From Pseudomonadota bacterium (GTDB lineage: Bacteria; Pseudomonadota; Alphaproteobacteria; Rhizobiales; Beijerinckiaceae): DNA of 13,570 nt. The translations under genes were made by a program, and so were the position numbers. The DNA lies in the NCBI GenBank assembly GCA_023423995.1, contig JAFAEL010000068.1, forward strand, positions 1 through 13,570, given 5' to 3'. The notes beneath the pieces are model-generated. The model had not been told where the DNA came from. It saw only the letters and a list, made by a program, of their open reading frames with translations, and did not search any database. Within the stretch, counting starts at the first letter, position 1, and every line of letters begins with the position of its first letter. Shown here one piece after another: positions 1 through 5,813 of this stretch.

Positions 1-428
1 CACCACAGGCGCAGCCGGTGCAGCGGAACGGGAATCACGACGTCCGCTTCCCCGGCTAGCTCCGCCCCTGCCCGCGCCATCATGGCCCCGAGGGCGCGAG
101 CGAGGTCCAGACGATCCGAATATTTGAGCCGGTGCACGAGCTTCCGCGCGGTGTCGTCGTAGCGGGCGACCGCGCGCGCTCGGGCGAAGACAGGCGGATC
201 TGCGATCGCGGCCGGCGAGACCAGCGGCATCCCGAGATCGACCGCGAAGGGCGTGCCGAGGCGTTCGCAATAGGGCCGCTCGATGAAACGGATACCGGCC
301 CAGCACTTGCCGCACAGGGTATGCGGCTCGCCCGTGCCCCCGCCGCAGCCGATGCAGCTCGGCGGATAGACGAGCCCCGCCAGAGCGTTGCCGATACGAG
401 TCAGGGCAGGGAAGGAGGCCTGGAGCAT
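1..428 (-). CDS. comF: ComF family protein (3' part outside window)
   Basis: Phosphoribosyltransferase-like protein of the ComF family, linked to DNA uptake and possibly DNA handling in competent bacteria; its exact reaction is unknown. The frame, read on the minus strand, starts at the only available ATG (426-428). It shows an N-terminal zinc-finger-like part with C25-x-x-C28 (SCIGCG) and C39-x-x-C42 (LCGKCW), then a single C54 in CERLGTPF, where other ComF proteins often have a third C-x-x-C pair. Next come the conserved stretches DPPVFARARAVARYDD and HRLKYSDRLDLAR, and finally DVVIPVPLHRLRLW, which leads into the PRTase fold. About 142 residues are visible; the PRPP-binding loop and C-terminus lie beyond position 1. 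No strong ribosome-binding site is visible. It is divergent from the methyltransferase gene at 505, an arrangement I recall from related bacteria. Confidence 0.88.
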   Translation of the reverse strand, partial: MLQASFPALTRIGNALAGLVYPPSCIGCGGGTGEPHTLCGKCWAGIRFIERPYCERLGTPFAVDLGMPLVSPAAIADPPVFARARAVARYDDTARKLVHRLKYSDRLDLARALGAMMARAGAELAGEADVVIPVPLHRLRLW

Positions 429-504
429 GAACGGCCGGCATGGCGGATTGCTTCCCGCCTTCGGGCATCTTTCGCCGAACTCCCGAACGGCGCAATAGAG
501 CCCG

Positions 505-1428
505 ATGGAGCCCGGAGCCGCCCCCCTCGTCTTTGACCGGACCCTCGTGCGACGCCGGCTGGCCCGGGCCGTCGCAGGCGGGTTCGAGAGCTTTCTCCTC
601 GAGCGCGCCGTCGCCGACCTGGAGGAGCGACTTGCAGCCGTGACCCGGCCGTTCGCGGTCGCGCTCGACGTCGGCACGCCTACGCCGGCTGCCGCCGAGG
701 CGGTCGCGAGGGCTCGCGCCGGCATCGACGTCGTGCGGCTCGCGCCGGCCCCGTCCACGGCCGCGGGCCGGGCGATTTCCGCCGCGGTTGCGGACGAGGA
801 GGCCCTGCCGGTCGGGCCGGAGAGCGTGGACCTCGCCGTCTCGCTTCTGGGCCTCCAGTCGGTGAACGACCTCCCCGGGGCGCTGCTGCAGATCCGCCGC
901 GCCCTGAAGCCCGACGGTCTCCTTCTCGCCTGCCTGTTCGGTGGCGACACGCTGACCGAACTGCGCCAATCCTTCGCGGCGGCGGAGAGCGAGATCGAGG
1001 GCGGTGCGAGCCCCCGGGTCGCGCCGTTTGCCGATGTGCGCGCCCTCGGAGGCCTGCTCCAGCGGGCCGGCTTCGCGCTTCCGGTGGTCGATGTCGAGAC
1101 GGTCACGGTACGGTACGCGAACGCATTTCGCCTGATGGCGGATCTGCGCGCGATGGGGTTGAGCAACGCGCTCGCCCAGCGGCGCCGGGCGCCGCTTCGG
1201 CGCGCGACGCTCCTGCGCATGGCGGCCGTCTATGCCGAGCGCTTCGCCGATCCCGATGGCCGGATCCGGGCCACTTTCGATATGGTGTGGTTGTCCGGCT
1301 GGGCGCCTCACGAGAGCCAGCAGAAGCCGCTTCGGCCCGGTTCCGCGCGTTCGCGTCTAGCCGATGCCCTCGGCACGACGGAGCAGCGGATCGGGCCTGC
1401 GAAGCAGAGCGAGGAGGGGGAAGGTTGA
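505..1428 (+). CDS. NDUFAF5-like SAM-dependent methyltransferase
   Basis: Class I methyltransferase-like protein, 307 residues, resembling bacterial homologues of mitochondrial complex I assembly factor NDUFAF5 (BioC-like branch). Supporting stretches are FDRTLVRRR at the N-terminus, the LQSVNDLPGAL block (117-127), LKPDGLLLACLFGGDTLTEL (134-153), GGASPRVAPF (166-175), LLQRAGFALPVVDVETV (184-200) and DLRAMGLSNAL (213-223). The usual glycine-rich SAM loop (DxGxGxG) is replaced by LDVGTPTPAAAE around 54-65, so catalytic competence is uncertain. In mitochondria NDUFAF5 hydroxylates an arginine of NDUFS7, so the bacterial protein need not be a methyltransferase. The ATG at 505 has only a weak upstream purine run. 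The stop TGA (1426-1428) overlaps the TTG start of the next gene, suggesting translational coupling. Confidence 0.82.
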   Translation: MEPGAAPLVFDRTLVRRRLARAVAGGFESFLLERAVADLEERLAAVTRPFAVALDVGTPTPAAAEAVARARAGIDVVRLAPAPSTAAGRAISAAVADEEALPVGPESVDLAVSLLGLQSVNDLPGALLQIRRALKPDGLLLACLFGGDTLTELRQSFAAAESEIEGGASPRVAPFADVRALGGLLQRAGFALPVVDVETVTVRYANAFRLMADLRAMGLSNALAQRRRAPLRRATLLRMAAVYAERFADPDGRIRATFDMVWLSGWAPHESQQKPLRPGSARSRLADALGTTEQRIGPAKQSEEGEG

Positions 1429-1787
1429 CCGGATCCGCGAGCGCCCATCCGATCAGGATCGAGCCGAACCCGAACCGCATCCGGGTCGTCCTCGGCGGCA
1501 CGATCGTGGCCGAGACAACGCGCGCCCTCACGCTGCGTGAGGGCCATCTGCCGCCCGTGTTCTACATCCCCCGCGACGACGTGCAGCTCGACCTGTTCGA
1601 GCGCACGGAACGGCGCTCCCACTGCCCCTACAAGGGCGATGCCAGCTACTACACGGTCACGGGCGGCGGGCTGGAGCGGCGGGACGCGGCCTGGAGCTAC
1701 GAGGCTCCACTGCCGGCCGCGAAGAAGATCGCGGGATACTTCGCCTTCTATCCCGAAAAAGTCGATGCAATCGAGGAGCTTTACTGA
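1425..1787 (+). CDS. DUF427 domain protein
   Basis: Small soluble protein of the DUF427 family, 120 residues; biochemical function unknown. Family hallmarks are the motif SHCPYKGDASYY (65-76), preceded by the YIPRDDVQLDLFERTER stretch (47-63) and followed by AAWSYEAPLPAAKKIAGYFAFYP (88-110). I chose the TTG at 1425-1427 because a strong purine-rich ribosome-binding site (GAGGAGGGGGAAGG, 1411-1424) lies immediately upstream, and TTG overlaps the TGA of the methyltransferase (TTGA). The frame stays open further upstream to an ATG at 1287, but that would overlap the methyltransferase by about 140 bases. It is followed after two bases by the thioesterase gene, so the three genes probably form one operon. 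Confidence 0.88.
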   Translation: MTGSASAHPIRIEPNPNRIRVVLGGTIVAETTRALTLREGHLPPVFYIPRDDVQLDLFERTERRSHCPYKGDASYYTVTGGGLERRDAAWSYEAPLPAAKKIAGYFAFYPEKVDAIEELY

Positions 1788-1789
1788 GA

Positions 1790-2227
1790 ATGGCCGAACG
1801 TCCCGAGCGACTGTCGCGCTCCGCCTTCCGTCTGTTTCGGCCCGTGCCGACGCGCTGGATGGACAACGATGTCTACGGCCACGTGAACAACGTCGTTTAC
1901 TATTCCTACTTCGACACGGCCGTGAACGCGCATCTTGTCGATAACGGCGTGCTCGATCCGGCGACGAGCCCCGTCACGGGCCTCGTGGTCGAGACCTCCT
2001 GCACCTATTTCGAATCCATCTCGTTCCCGGAGACGGTCGAGGCCGGCATCGCCGTGGACAAGTTGGGGCGCTCCTCGGTGACCTATAGGGTCGCCATCTT
2101 CAAGGAGCGTGCGGAACTCGCGGCCGCGCAGGGCCGCTTCACCCACGTCTATGTCGATCGCGCCTCCGGGCGGCCGGTCGAGATCCCGGCTGCGACCCGC
2201 GCCGTGCTGGAGCCCTTGCAGACCTGA
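1790..2227 (+). CDS. Hotdog-fold acyl-CoA thioesterase (4HBT/YbgC type)
   Basis: Predicted cytoplasmic acyl-CoA thioesterase, 145 residues, a normal length for single-domain 4HBT proteins. The signature TRWMDNDVYGHVNNVVYYSY (21-40) matches the R-x-x-D-x-D-x-x-G-H-V-N-N pattern, with D25/D27 as candidate catalytic acids and HVNN at the start of the hotdog helix. A second conserved block is TSCTYFESISFPETVEAG (approximately 69-86). The ATG at 1790 lies two bases after the DUF427 stop and is preceded by GAGGAG (1773-1778), so translation is probably coupled. The acyl substrate cannot be read from the sequence. The gene ends convergent to comM with a 39-bp gap holding an inverted repeat. Confidence 0.9.
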   Translation: MAERPERLSRSAFRLFRPVPTRWMDNDVYGHVNNVVYYSYFDTAVNAHLVDNGVLDPATSPVTGLVVETSCTYFESISFPETVEAGIAVDKLGRSSVTYRVAIFKERAELAAAQGRFTHVYVDRASGRPVEIPAATRAVLEPLQT

Positions 2228-2271
2228 GAGCGAAGCCGGCCTGGCTGGGCAGCATCCCGGCGCCTCTCAGG
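2223..2271. terminator. Inverted repeat between convergent genes, possible terminator
   Basis: CCTGAGAG (2223-2230) and CTCTCAGG (2264-2271) are perfect 8-base complements and enclose an inner GCCGG/CCGGC pair (2235-2239 with 2257-2261). The outer arms overlap the stop codons of the thioesterase (2225-2227) and of comM (2267-2269). No T-run follows on either strand, so factor-independent termination is unproven. Confidence 0.35.
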
Positions 2272-3805
2272 CCGGGACGACCGGTCGGTCGAGGGCCGTG
2301 CGATAGGAGATGGCTTCCGCCAGGTGCAGGCGGCGCACGCGCGGCTCGCCGTCGAGGTCGGCGAGCGTGCGCGCGACTTTCAGGATGCGGTGGAAGCCGC
2401 GGGCGGAGAGCCGCATGGCGTCGGCCGCCTCGCGGATGAGGCGGAGTCCCTCCTCGTCGGGCTTGGCCACCTCCTCGAGGACCGAGCTCGGGCAGGATGC
2501 GTTCGTCGTTACGCCCTCGATCCCGAGAGCCGCGTAGCGCCGCATCGCGAGTTCGCGCGCCCGCGCGACGCGGGACGCCACCTCCGCGGATCCTTCGCTC
2601 GCCGGCGGCAGGATCAGGTCCGCGGCCGTTACGGCGGGCACCTCGATCGCGAGGTCGATGCGATCGAGCAGCGGGCCGGAGATGCGAGCCGTGTACTGCG
2701 CCATGCAGCGGTCGTTCGGCTGCCGCCGACAGGCATAGCCGGGATCCGTGGCGTGCCCGCAGCGGCACGGGTTCATGGCCGCGACGAGCTGGACGCGCGC
2801 CGGATAGGTCGTGCGGTGGTTTGCGCGCGCGATCATCACCGTGCCGGTCTCGAGCGGTTGGCGTAGCGCGTCGAGCACCGAGGGCTGGAACTCAGGCAGC
2901 TCGTCGAGAAACAATACGCCGTGATGCGCCAGCGAGATCTCGCCCGGCCGCGCGTTGATGCCACCCCCCACGAGCGCCGCCATGGAGGCCGAATGGTGCG
3001 GCGCCCGGAACGGGCGGCGGCTCGACAGCGCACCATTCTGCAGCTGCCCCGCGACCGACTGGATCATCGAGATCTCGAGCAGCTCGCGGGGCGAGAGCGG
3101 CGGCAGGATGGAGGCGAGCCGCTGGGCGAGCATCGACTTGCCGGCGCCGGGTGGTCCGGACATCAAGAGATTGTGCCCTCCGGCGGCCGCGATCTCGAGC
3201 ACGCGCTTGGCGCTCTCCTGCCCGCGGATGTCGCGCAGGTCCGGAAGAGGACCCGAGGGAGGCGCCACGGCCGGCTCCGGCCGCGCCATCACCTGATCGC
3301 CCTTGAAGTGGTTCGCGAGCTGAATCAGAGAGCGGGGCGCCAGGATATCGGCGTCCCCGGAGGCCCATGCCGCCTCGGGTCCGCAGGCGAAGGGGCAGAT
3401 CAGCCCGTGTCCCCGGGCATTCGCGGCGATCGCCGCCGGGAGCACGCCGGCCACGGGTGTGATCGTGCCGTCGAGCGCCAGCTCGCCGAGCACCGTGTAG
3501 CCGGAGAGGGCGTCGGACGGGATCGCCCCGATCGCCGCCATGATGCCGAGGGCGATCGGCAGGTCGTAATGCGAGCCCTCCTTCGGCAGGTCGGCGGGCG
3601 CGAGATTGACGATGACCCGCTTGGCCGGGAGGGCGAGGCCGGAGGCGATCAGCGCCGAGCGGACGCGCTCGCGGCTTTCGCCCACGGCCTTGTCGGGCAG
3701 GCCGACCACAGAAAACGCGACATTGCCGGCGGAGATCTGGACCTGAACGTCTACGGCGCGTCCCTCGATCCCCTCGAAGGCGACGGTGGAGACGCGCGTG
3801 ACCAT
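2267..3805 (-). CDS. comM: YifB/ComM family Mg-chelatase-like AAA+ ATPase
   Basis: AAA+ ATPase of the YifB/ComM family, 512 residues, full length. In naturally transformable bacteria ComM is a hexameric DNA helicase that drives branch migration during integration of incoming DNA; it is also present in many species not known to be competent. Visible parts are an N-terminal Lon-protease-like fold domain with VVGLPDKAVGESRERVRSA (33-51) and NLAPADLPKEGSHYDLPIA (67-85); Walker A GPPGAGKS (217-224); Walker B VLFLDE (297-302); a Cys cluster C347, C349, C359, C367 within the ATPase domain; the arginine-finger region GPLLDRIDL (377-385); and the C-terminal Mg-chelatase subdomain. I chose the ATG at 3803-3805 because family proteins begin MVxRV; two further ATGs at 3812-3817 would add four residues. 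A candidate promoter lies just upstream. Confidence 0.95.
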   Translation of the reverse strand: MVTRVSTVAFEGIEGRAVDVQVQISAGNVAFSVVGLPDKAVGESRERVRSALIASGLALPAKRVIVNLAPADLPKEGSHYDLPIALGIMAAIGAIPSDALSGYTVLGELALDGTITPVAGVLPAAIAANARGHGLICPFACGPEAAWASGDADILAPRSLIQLANHFKGDQVMARPEPAVAPPSGPLPDLRDIRGQESAKRVLEIAAAGGHNLLMSGPPGAGKSMLAQRLASILPPLSPRELLEISMIQSVAGQLQNGALSSRRPFRAPHHSASMAALVGGGINARPGEISLAHHGVLFLDELPEFQPSVLDALRQPLETGTVMIARANHRTTYPARVQLVAAMNPCRCGHATDPGYACRRQPNDRCMAQYTARISGPLLDRIDLAIEVPAVTAADLILPPASEGSAEVASRVARARELAMRRYAALGIEGVTTNASCPSSVLEEVAKPDEEGLRLIREAADAMRLSARGFHRILKVARTLADLDGEPRVRRLHLAEAISYRTALDRPVVPA

Positions 3806-3835
3806 GCCGGACATCATCCCCGAGCCGCTGGCGCG

Positions 3836-3863
3836 ATGGTAGCTGTCCGGCAGAGCCGGTCAA
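3836..3863 (-). promoter_or_regulatory. Candidate sigma-70-type promoter of comM
   Basis: On the minus strand TTGACC (3863-3858) and TACCAT (3841-3836) are separated by 16 bases, matching the -35 and -10 consensus at 5/6 and 4/6 positions. Transcription would start roughly 20-25 bases before the comM ATG. This is a consensus match only. Confidence 0.35.
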
Positions 3864-3916
3864 GAACAGGCGGAATCTACAACGACATGCTCGCCTTTGA
3901 TCACCGTGGCGGGCAC

Positions 3917-3932
3917 GCCTAAGATCTTAGGC
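3917..3932. repeat. Perfect 16-bp palindrome in intergenic gap
   Basis: GCCTAAGATCTTAGGC is fully self-complementary and lies in the 209-bp gap between the 3' end of the cupin gene (4015) and the comM start. It is followed by TTTCC on the plus strand. It could be an operator upstream of comM, part of a terminator for the leftward cupin transcript, or chance. No gene was recognised in the remainder of this gap. Confidence 0.5.
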
Positions 3933-4014
3933 TTTCCGATCAGGCAAGCATTTCAATTCAGCGGTGATCTCCCGAGGACACGGCGCCCGGCCTGCATGCC
4001 GATGTCGGACAGGT

Positions 4015-4524
4015 TCAGGCTTTCGGATGCTTGTGGATCGGGTCGACCCAATAGACTTCTTCCGGCTTCTCGACCGGCTCCACATCCGTGATGTTCACCA
4101 CCACGGCCTCGTTGTCTGAGCGCACGAGCACGCATTCGAGCGGCTCGTCCGTGGAGGCGTTGATCTCCTGGTGCGGCACGAAGGGCGGAACGAAGATGAA
4201 GTCGCCGGGTCCGGCCTCGGCCACGTATTCGAGCTTGTCGCCCCAGCGCATCCGGGCCTGACCGCGGACCACGTAGATCACGCTCTCCAGCTCGCCGTGG
4301 TGGTGCACGCCCGTCTTGGCGTTCGGCTGGATGGCGACGGTCCCGGCCCAGATCTTCTGCGCCCCGACCCGGGCGGCGTTGATGGCCGCCTGGCGGAACA
4401 TGCCGGGTGTCTGCGCCGTGTTCGGGTCGAGCTGGTCGCCCTTGATGACGCGCACGCCGTCATGCTTCCAGCGCGGCTCGCCGGAATGCTCGTGCGGATG
4501 GTCGTGGTCGTGATGGTGGCTCAT
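4015..4524 (-). CDS. Cupin-domain protein with His-rich N-terminus
   Basis: Single-domain cupin of 169 residues, probably a metal-dependent enzyme or metal/ligand-binding protein; the substrate is unknown. Cupin motif 1 is TGVHHHGELESVIYVVRG (71-88), giving H74/H76 and E80 as likely metal ligands; motif 2 is GDFIFVPPFVPHQEIN (107-122) with H118. The N-terminus MSHHHDHDHPHEH has seven histidines in 13 residues, which could bind or buffer metal. I chose the ATG at 4522-4524; a TTG at 4560 would overlap the acetyltransferase stop (TTGA) and add 12 residues with no family resemblance that I can see. The ribosome-binding site is weak. It is the last gene of the brnTA-acetyltransferase-cupin unit. 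Confidence 0.82.
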   Translation of the reverse strand: MSHHHDHDHPHEHSGEPRWKHDGVRVIKGDQLDPNTAQTPGMFRQAAINAARVGAQKIWAGTVAIQPNAKTGVHHHGELESVIYVVRGQARMRWGDKLEYVAEAGPGDFIFVPPFVPHQEINASTDEPLECVLVRSDNEAVVVNITDVEPVEKPEEVYWVDPIHKHPKA

Positions 4525-4556
4525 GCGCCTATCGTAGGCCGTGGGTCCGGGCCGGC

Positions 4557-5111
4557 TCAAGCGGGGGAGCGGACGGGCCGCGCGGGGTTGCCGACGACGG
4601 TTCCGTTCGCGGGCACGTCCCGGGTCACGACACTGCCCGCTCCGATCACGGCACCGTCCCCGATCGTGATGCCGGGCAGGATGATCGCGCCGCCGCCGAT
4701 CCAGACATGCTCGCCGATGCGGACCGGCCGGCCAAATTCGAGGCCGCTCCGGCGTATTTCCGCATCGCGCGGGTGATCGGCTGCATAGATCTGCACGGCA
4801 GGACCGATCTGGGTGCCGGCGCCGATCCGGACCTCGACGACATCGAGGATCACGCAGTTGAAGTTCAGGAAGACGTCCGCGCCGAGATGGATGTTGAAGC
4901 CGTAATCGCAGTGGAAGGGCGGCCGGATGACGGCACCCTCGCCAACCGAGGCGAGGCGCTCGGCGAGCAGGGCCCGTCGCTCAGCCGGCGAGGCCGCGAG
5001 CGCCGCGTTGTAGCGCACGAGCCATTCCTTGGTGGCGGCGAGGTCGGCCTGGATCTCGGGATCGCCGGGCCGGTAGAGTTCGCCGGCGAGCATCTGCTGC
5101 TTTTCCGTCAT
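4557..5111 (-). CDS. maa: Maltose/galactoside O-acetyltransferase-like sugar acetyltransferase
   Basis: Acetyl-CoA-dependent sugar O-acetyltransferase of the LacA/Maa/NodL group, 184 residues (Maa itself is about 183). The N-terminal Maa/Nod domain starts MTEKQQMLAGELYRPGDPEI; left-handed beta-helix hexapeptide repeats run from about 73 to 175. The catalytic histidine is probably H113 in YAADHPRD; WIGGGAIILPGITIGDGAVI (137-156) and the NGTVVGNPAR end are classic. I chose the ATG at 5109-5111 because MTEK is the normal family start and it overlaps the brnA stop as ATGA. Translation therefore probably depends on ribosomes finishing brnA, which ties this enzyme to a toxin-antitoxin promoter. The true acceptor sugar is unknown. 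Confidence 0.9.
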   Translation of the reverse strand: MTEKQQMLAGELYRPGDPEIQADLAATKEWLVRYNAALAASPAERRALLAERLASVGEGAVIRPPFHCDYGFNIHLGADVFLNFNCVILDVVEVRIGAGTQIGPAVQIYAADHPRDAEIRRSGLEFGRPVRIGEHVWIGGGAIILPGITIGDGAVIGAGSVVTRDVPANGTVVGNPARPVRSPA

Positions 5112-5446
5112 GGAGCCGGCGCCTGGGCGGGTTGCCGATCCAGCCATTCGCGAAGCGCATCATTGATACGGGTCTGCCATCCGGGGCCCGTCTCCCGCAA
5201 CCGCTCGAGCACGTCGGCGTCCAGCCGGATCGTCACCTGCTGCTTCGGCCGCTCGCTCTTGGGCCGCCCTCGGCGGATCAGCTTGTCTCCAATCTTGAAG
5301 TCGGCGGTCTCAAACCACTCGTCCGTGAGTTCGGGGATCTCATCGTAATCCGCCTGCGTGAGGACGTAGGCGTCCACCTTGGCAAAGTCGGTCTTGCCAA
5401 ACGGGTTACCCGAAGTGGGCGCCGTAGCGCGTTTGCTCGCGGGCAT
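5108..5446 (-). CDS. brnA: BrnA family antitoxin
   Basis: Antitoxin of the BrnT/BrnA type II system, 112 residues, apparently intact. The C-terminal half is a ribbon-helix-helix DNA-binding domain: strand KQQVTIRL (68-75), helix DADVLERLRET (76-86), turn GPGW and helix QTRINDALREWL (91-102). The N-terminal half, with YDEIPELTDEWFETADF (34-50), is the part expected to bind the toxin. The ATG at 5444-5446 has a good ribosome-binding site (GAGGAAAGCCA before ATG), and the start lies inside the last 41 bases of brnT. In Brucella BrnA neutralises the ribonuclease BrnT and represses its own operon; here the toxin frame is interrupted, so BrnA may persist as a repressor only. Its stop overlaps the next gene's ATG. 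Confidence 0.9.
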   Translation of the reverse strand: MPASKRATAPTSGNPFGKTDFAKVDAYVLTQADYDEIPELTDEWFETADFKIGDKLIRRGRPKSERPKQQVTIRLDADVLERLRETGPGWQTRINDALREWLDRQPAQAPAP

Positions 5447-5678
5447 TGGCTTTCCTCATCGAGAAGACGTGGCGGTCCTCGCCACGAGGCGTCCAGCACA
5501 CAACAACCATCCGGCCGTTCAGGAGGCCGATCGTGATAACTCGTACCTCGCCATAGTCGTGCCGGTCATCGATCTCCTCGTAGGTCCGGCCATCGAACAC
5601 CACCTGCGCAGCTTCGAAGTCGAGCCCCCGCTCGCGCAAGGTCTAGTCCCGCTTGGCCGGATCGAACGTGATCGCCAT
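5406..5678 (-). pseudogene. brnT: BrnT toxin gene interrupted by in-frame TAG
   Basis: Remnant or interrupted gene for a BrnT ribonuclease toxin (RelE-like fold). From the ATG at 5676-5678 the frame reads MAITFDPAKRD, then TAG (5643-5645), then in the same frame TLRERGLDFEAAQVVFDGRT and on through DDRHDYGEVRVITIGLLNGR, VVVCWTPRGEDRHVFSMRKA to TAA at 5406-5408. The total is 90 codons plus stop, normal for BrnT, with no other disruption. From memory, family members read RDWTLRERGLDF here, so TGG to TAG at codon 12 is the simplest explanation. A TTG at 5639 just after the stop could allow reinitiation and give a 77-residue product lacking the first strand. Alternatives are a sequencing error or amber readthrough. 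The remainder looks well conserved, implying a recent change. Confidence 0.8.
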
Positions 5679-5687
5679 ATGATTCCC

Positions 5688-5695
5688 GTAGCTAC
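5688..5695. promoter_or_regulatory. Palindrome upstream of brnT, possible BrnA operator
   Basis: GTAGCTAC is a perfect 8-bp palindrome 10-17 bases upstream of the brnT ATG. Ribbon-helix-helix antitoxins such as BrnA usually bind short palindromes in their own promoter, so this is a reasonable operator candidate. A palindrome this short can also occur by chance. Confidence 0.25.
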
Positions 5696-5813
5696 AGGAA
5701 ACAACTCAGCGGGAGGAGATCACCGGGAAGGGATCCGGATGGGCGGGAGCGTAGTATAGAACTCGGGAACTCGTCCGCCGCCAAGCCGGGCGGGGAGAGA
5801 ACGCAGGATCAGG

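Noticed and set aside
1287..1424. Longer DUF427 start at ATG 1287
   Set aside because: It would overlap the conserved end of the methyltransferase by about 140 bases, and the extra residues do not look like DUF427; the TTG at 1425 has an excellent ribosome-binding site.
1..3805. A competence (DNA-uptake) island from comF plus comM
   Set aside because: Both are common housekeeping-like genes in non-competent species, and no comEC, dprA or pilus genes are present here.
2921..3922. Long plus-strand open frame (333 codons) antisense to comM
   Set aside because: It is the complement of a fully conserved AAA+ gene; the product is Arg/Gly/Asp-rich with no family resemblance, as expected from antisense frames in high-GC DNA.
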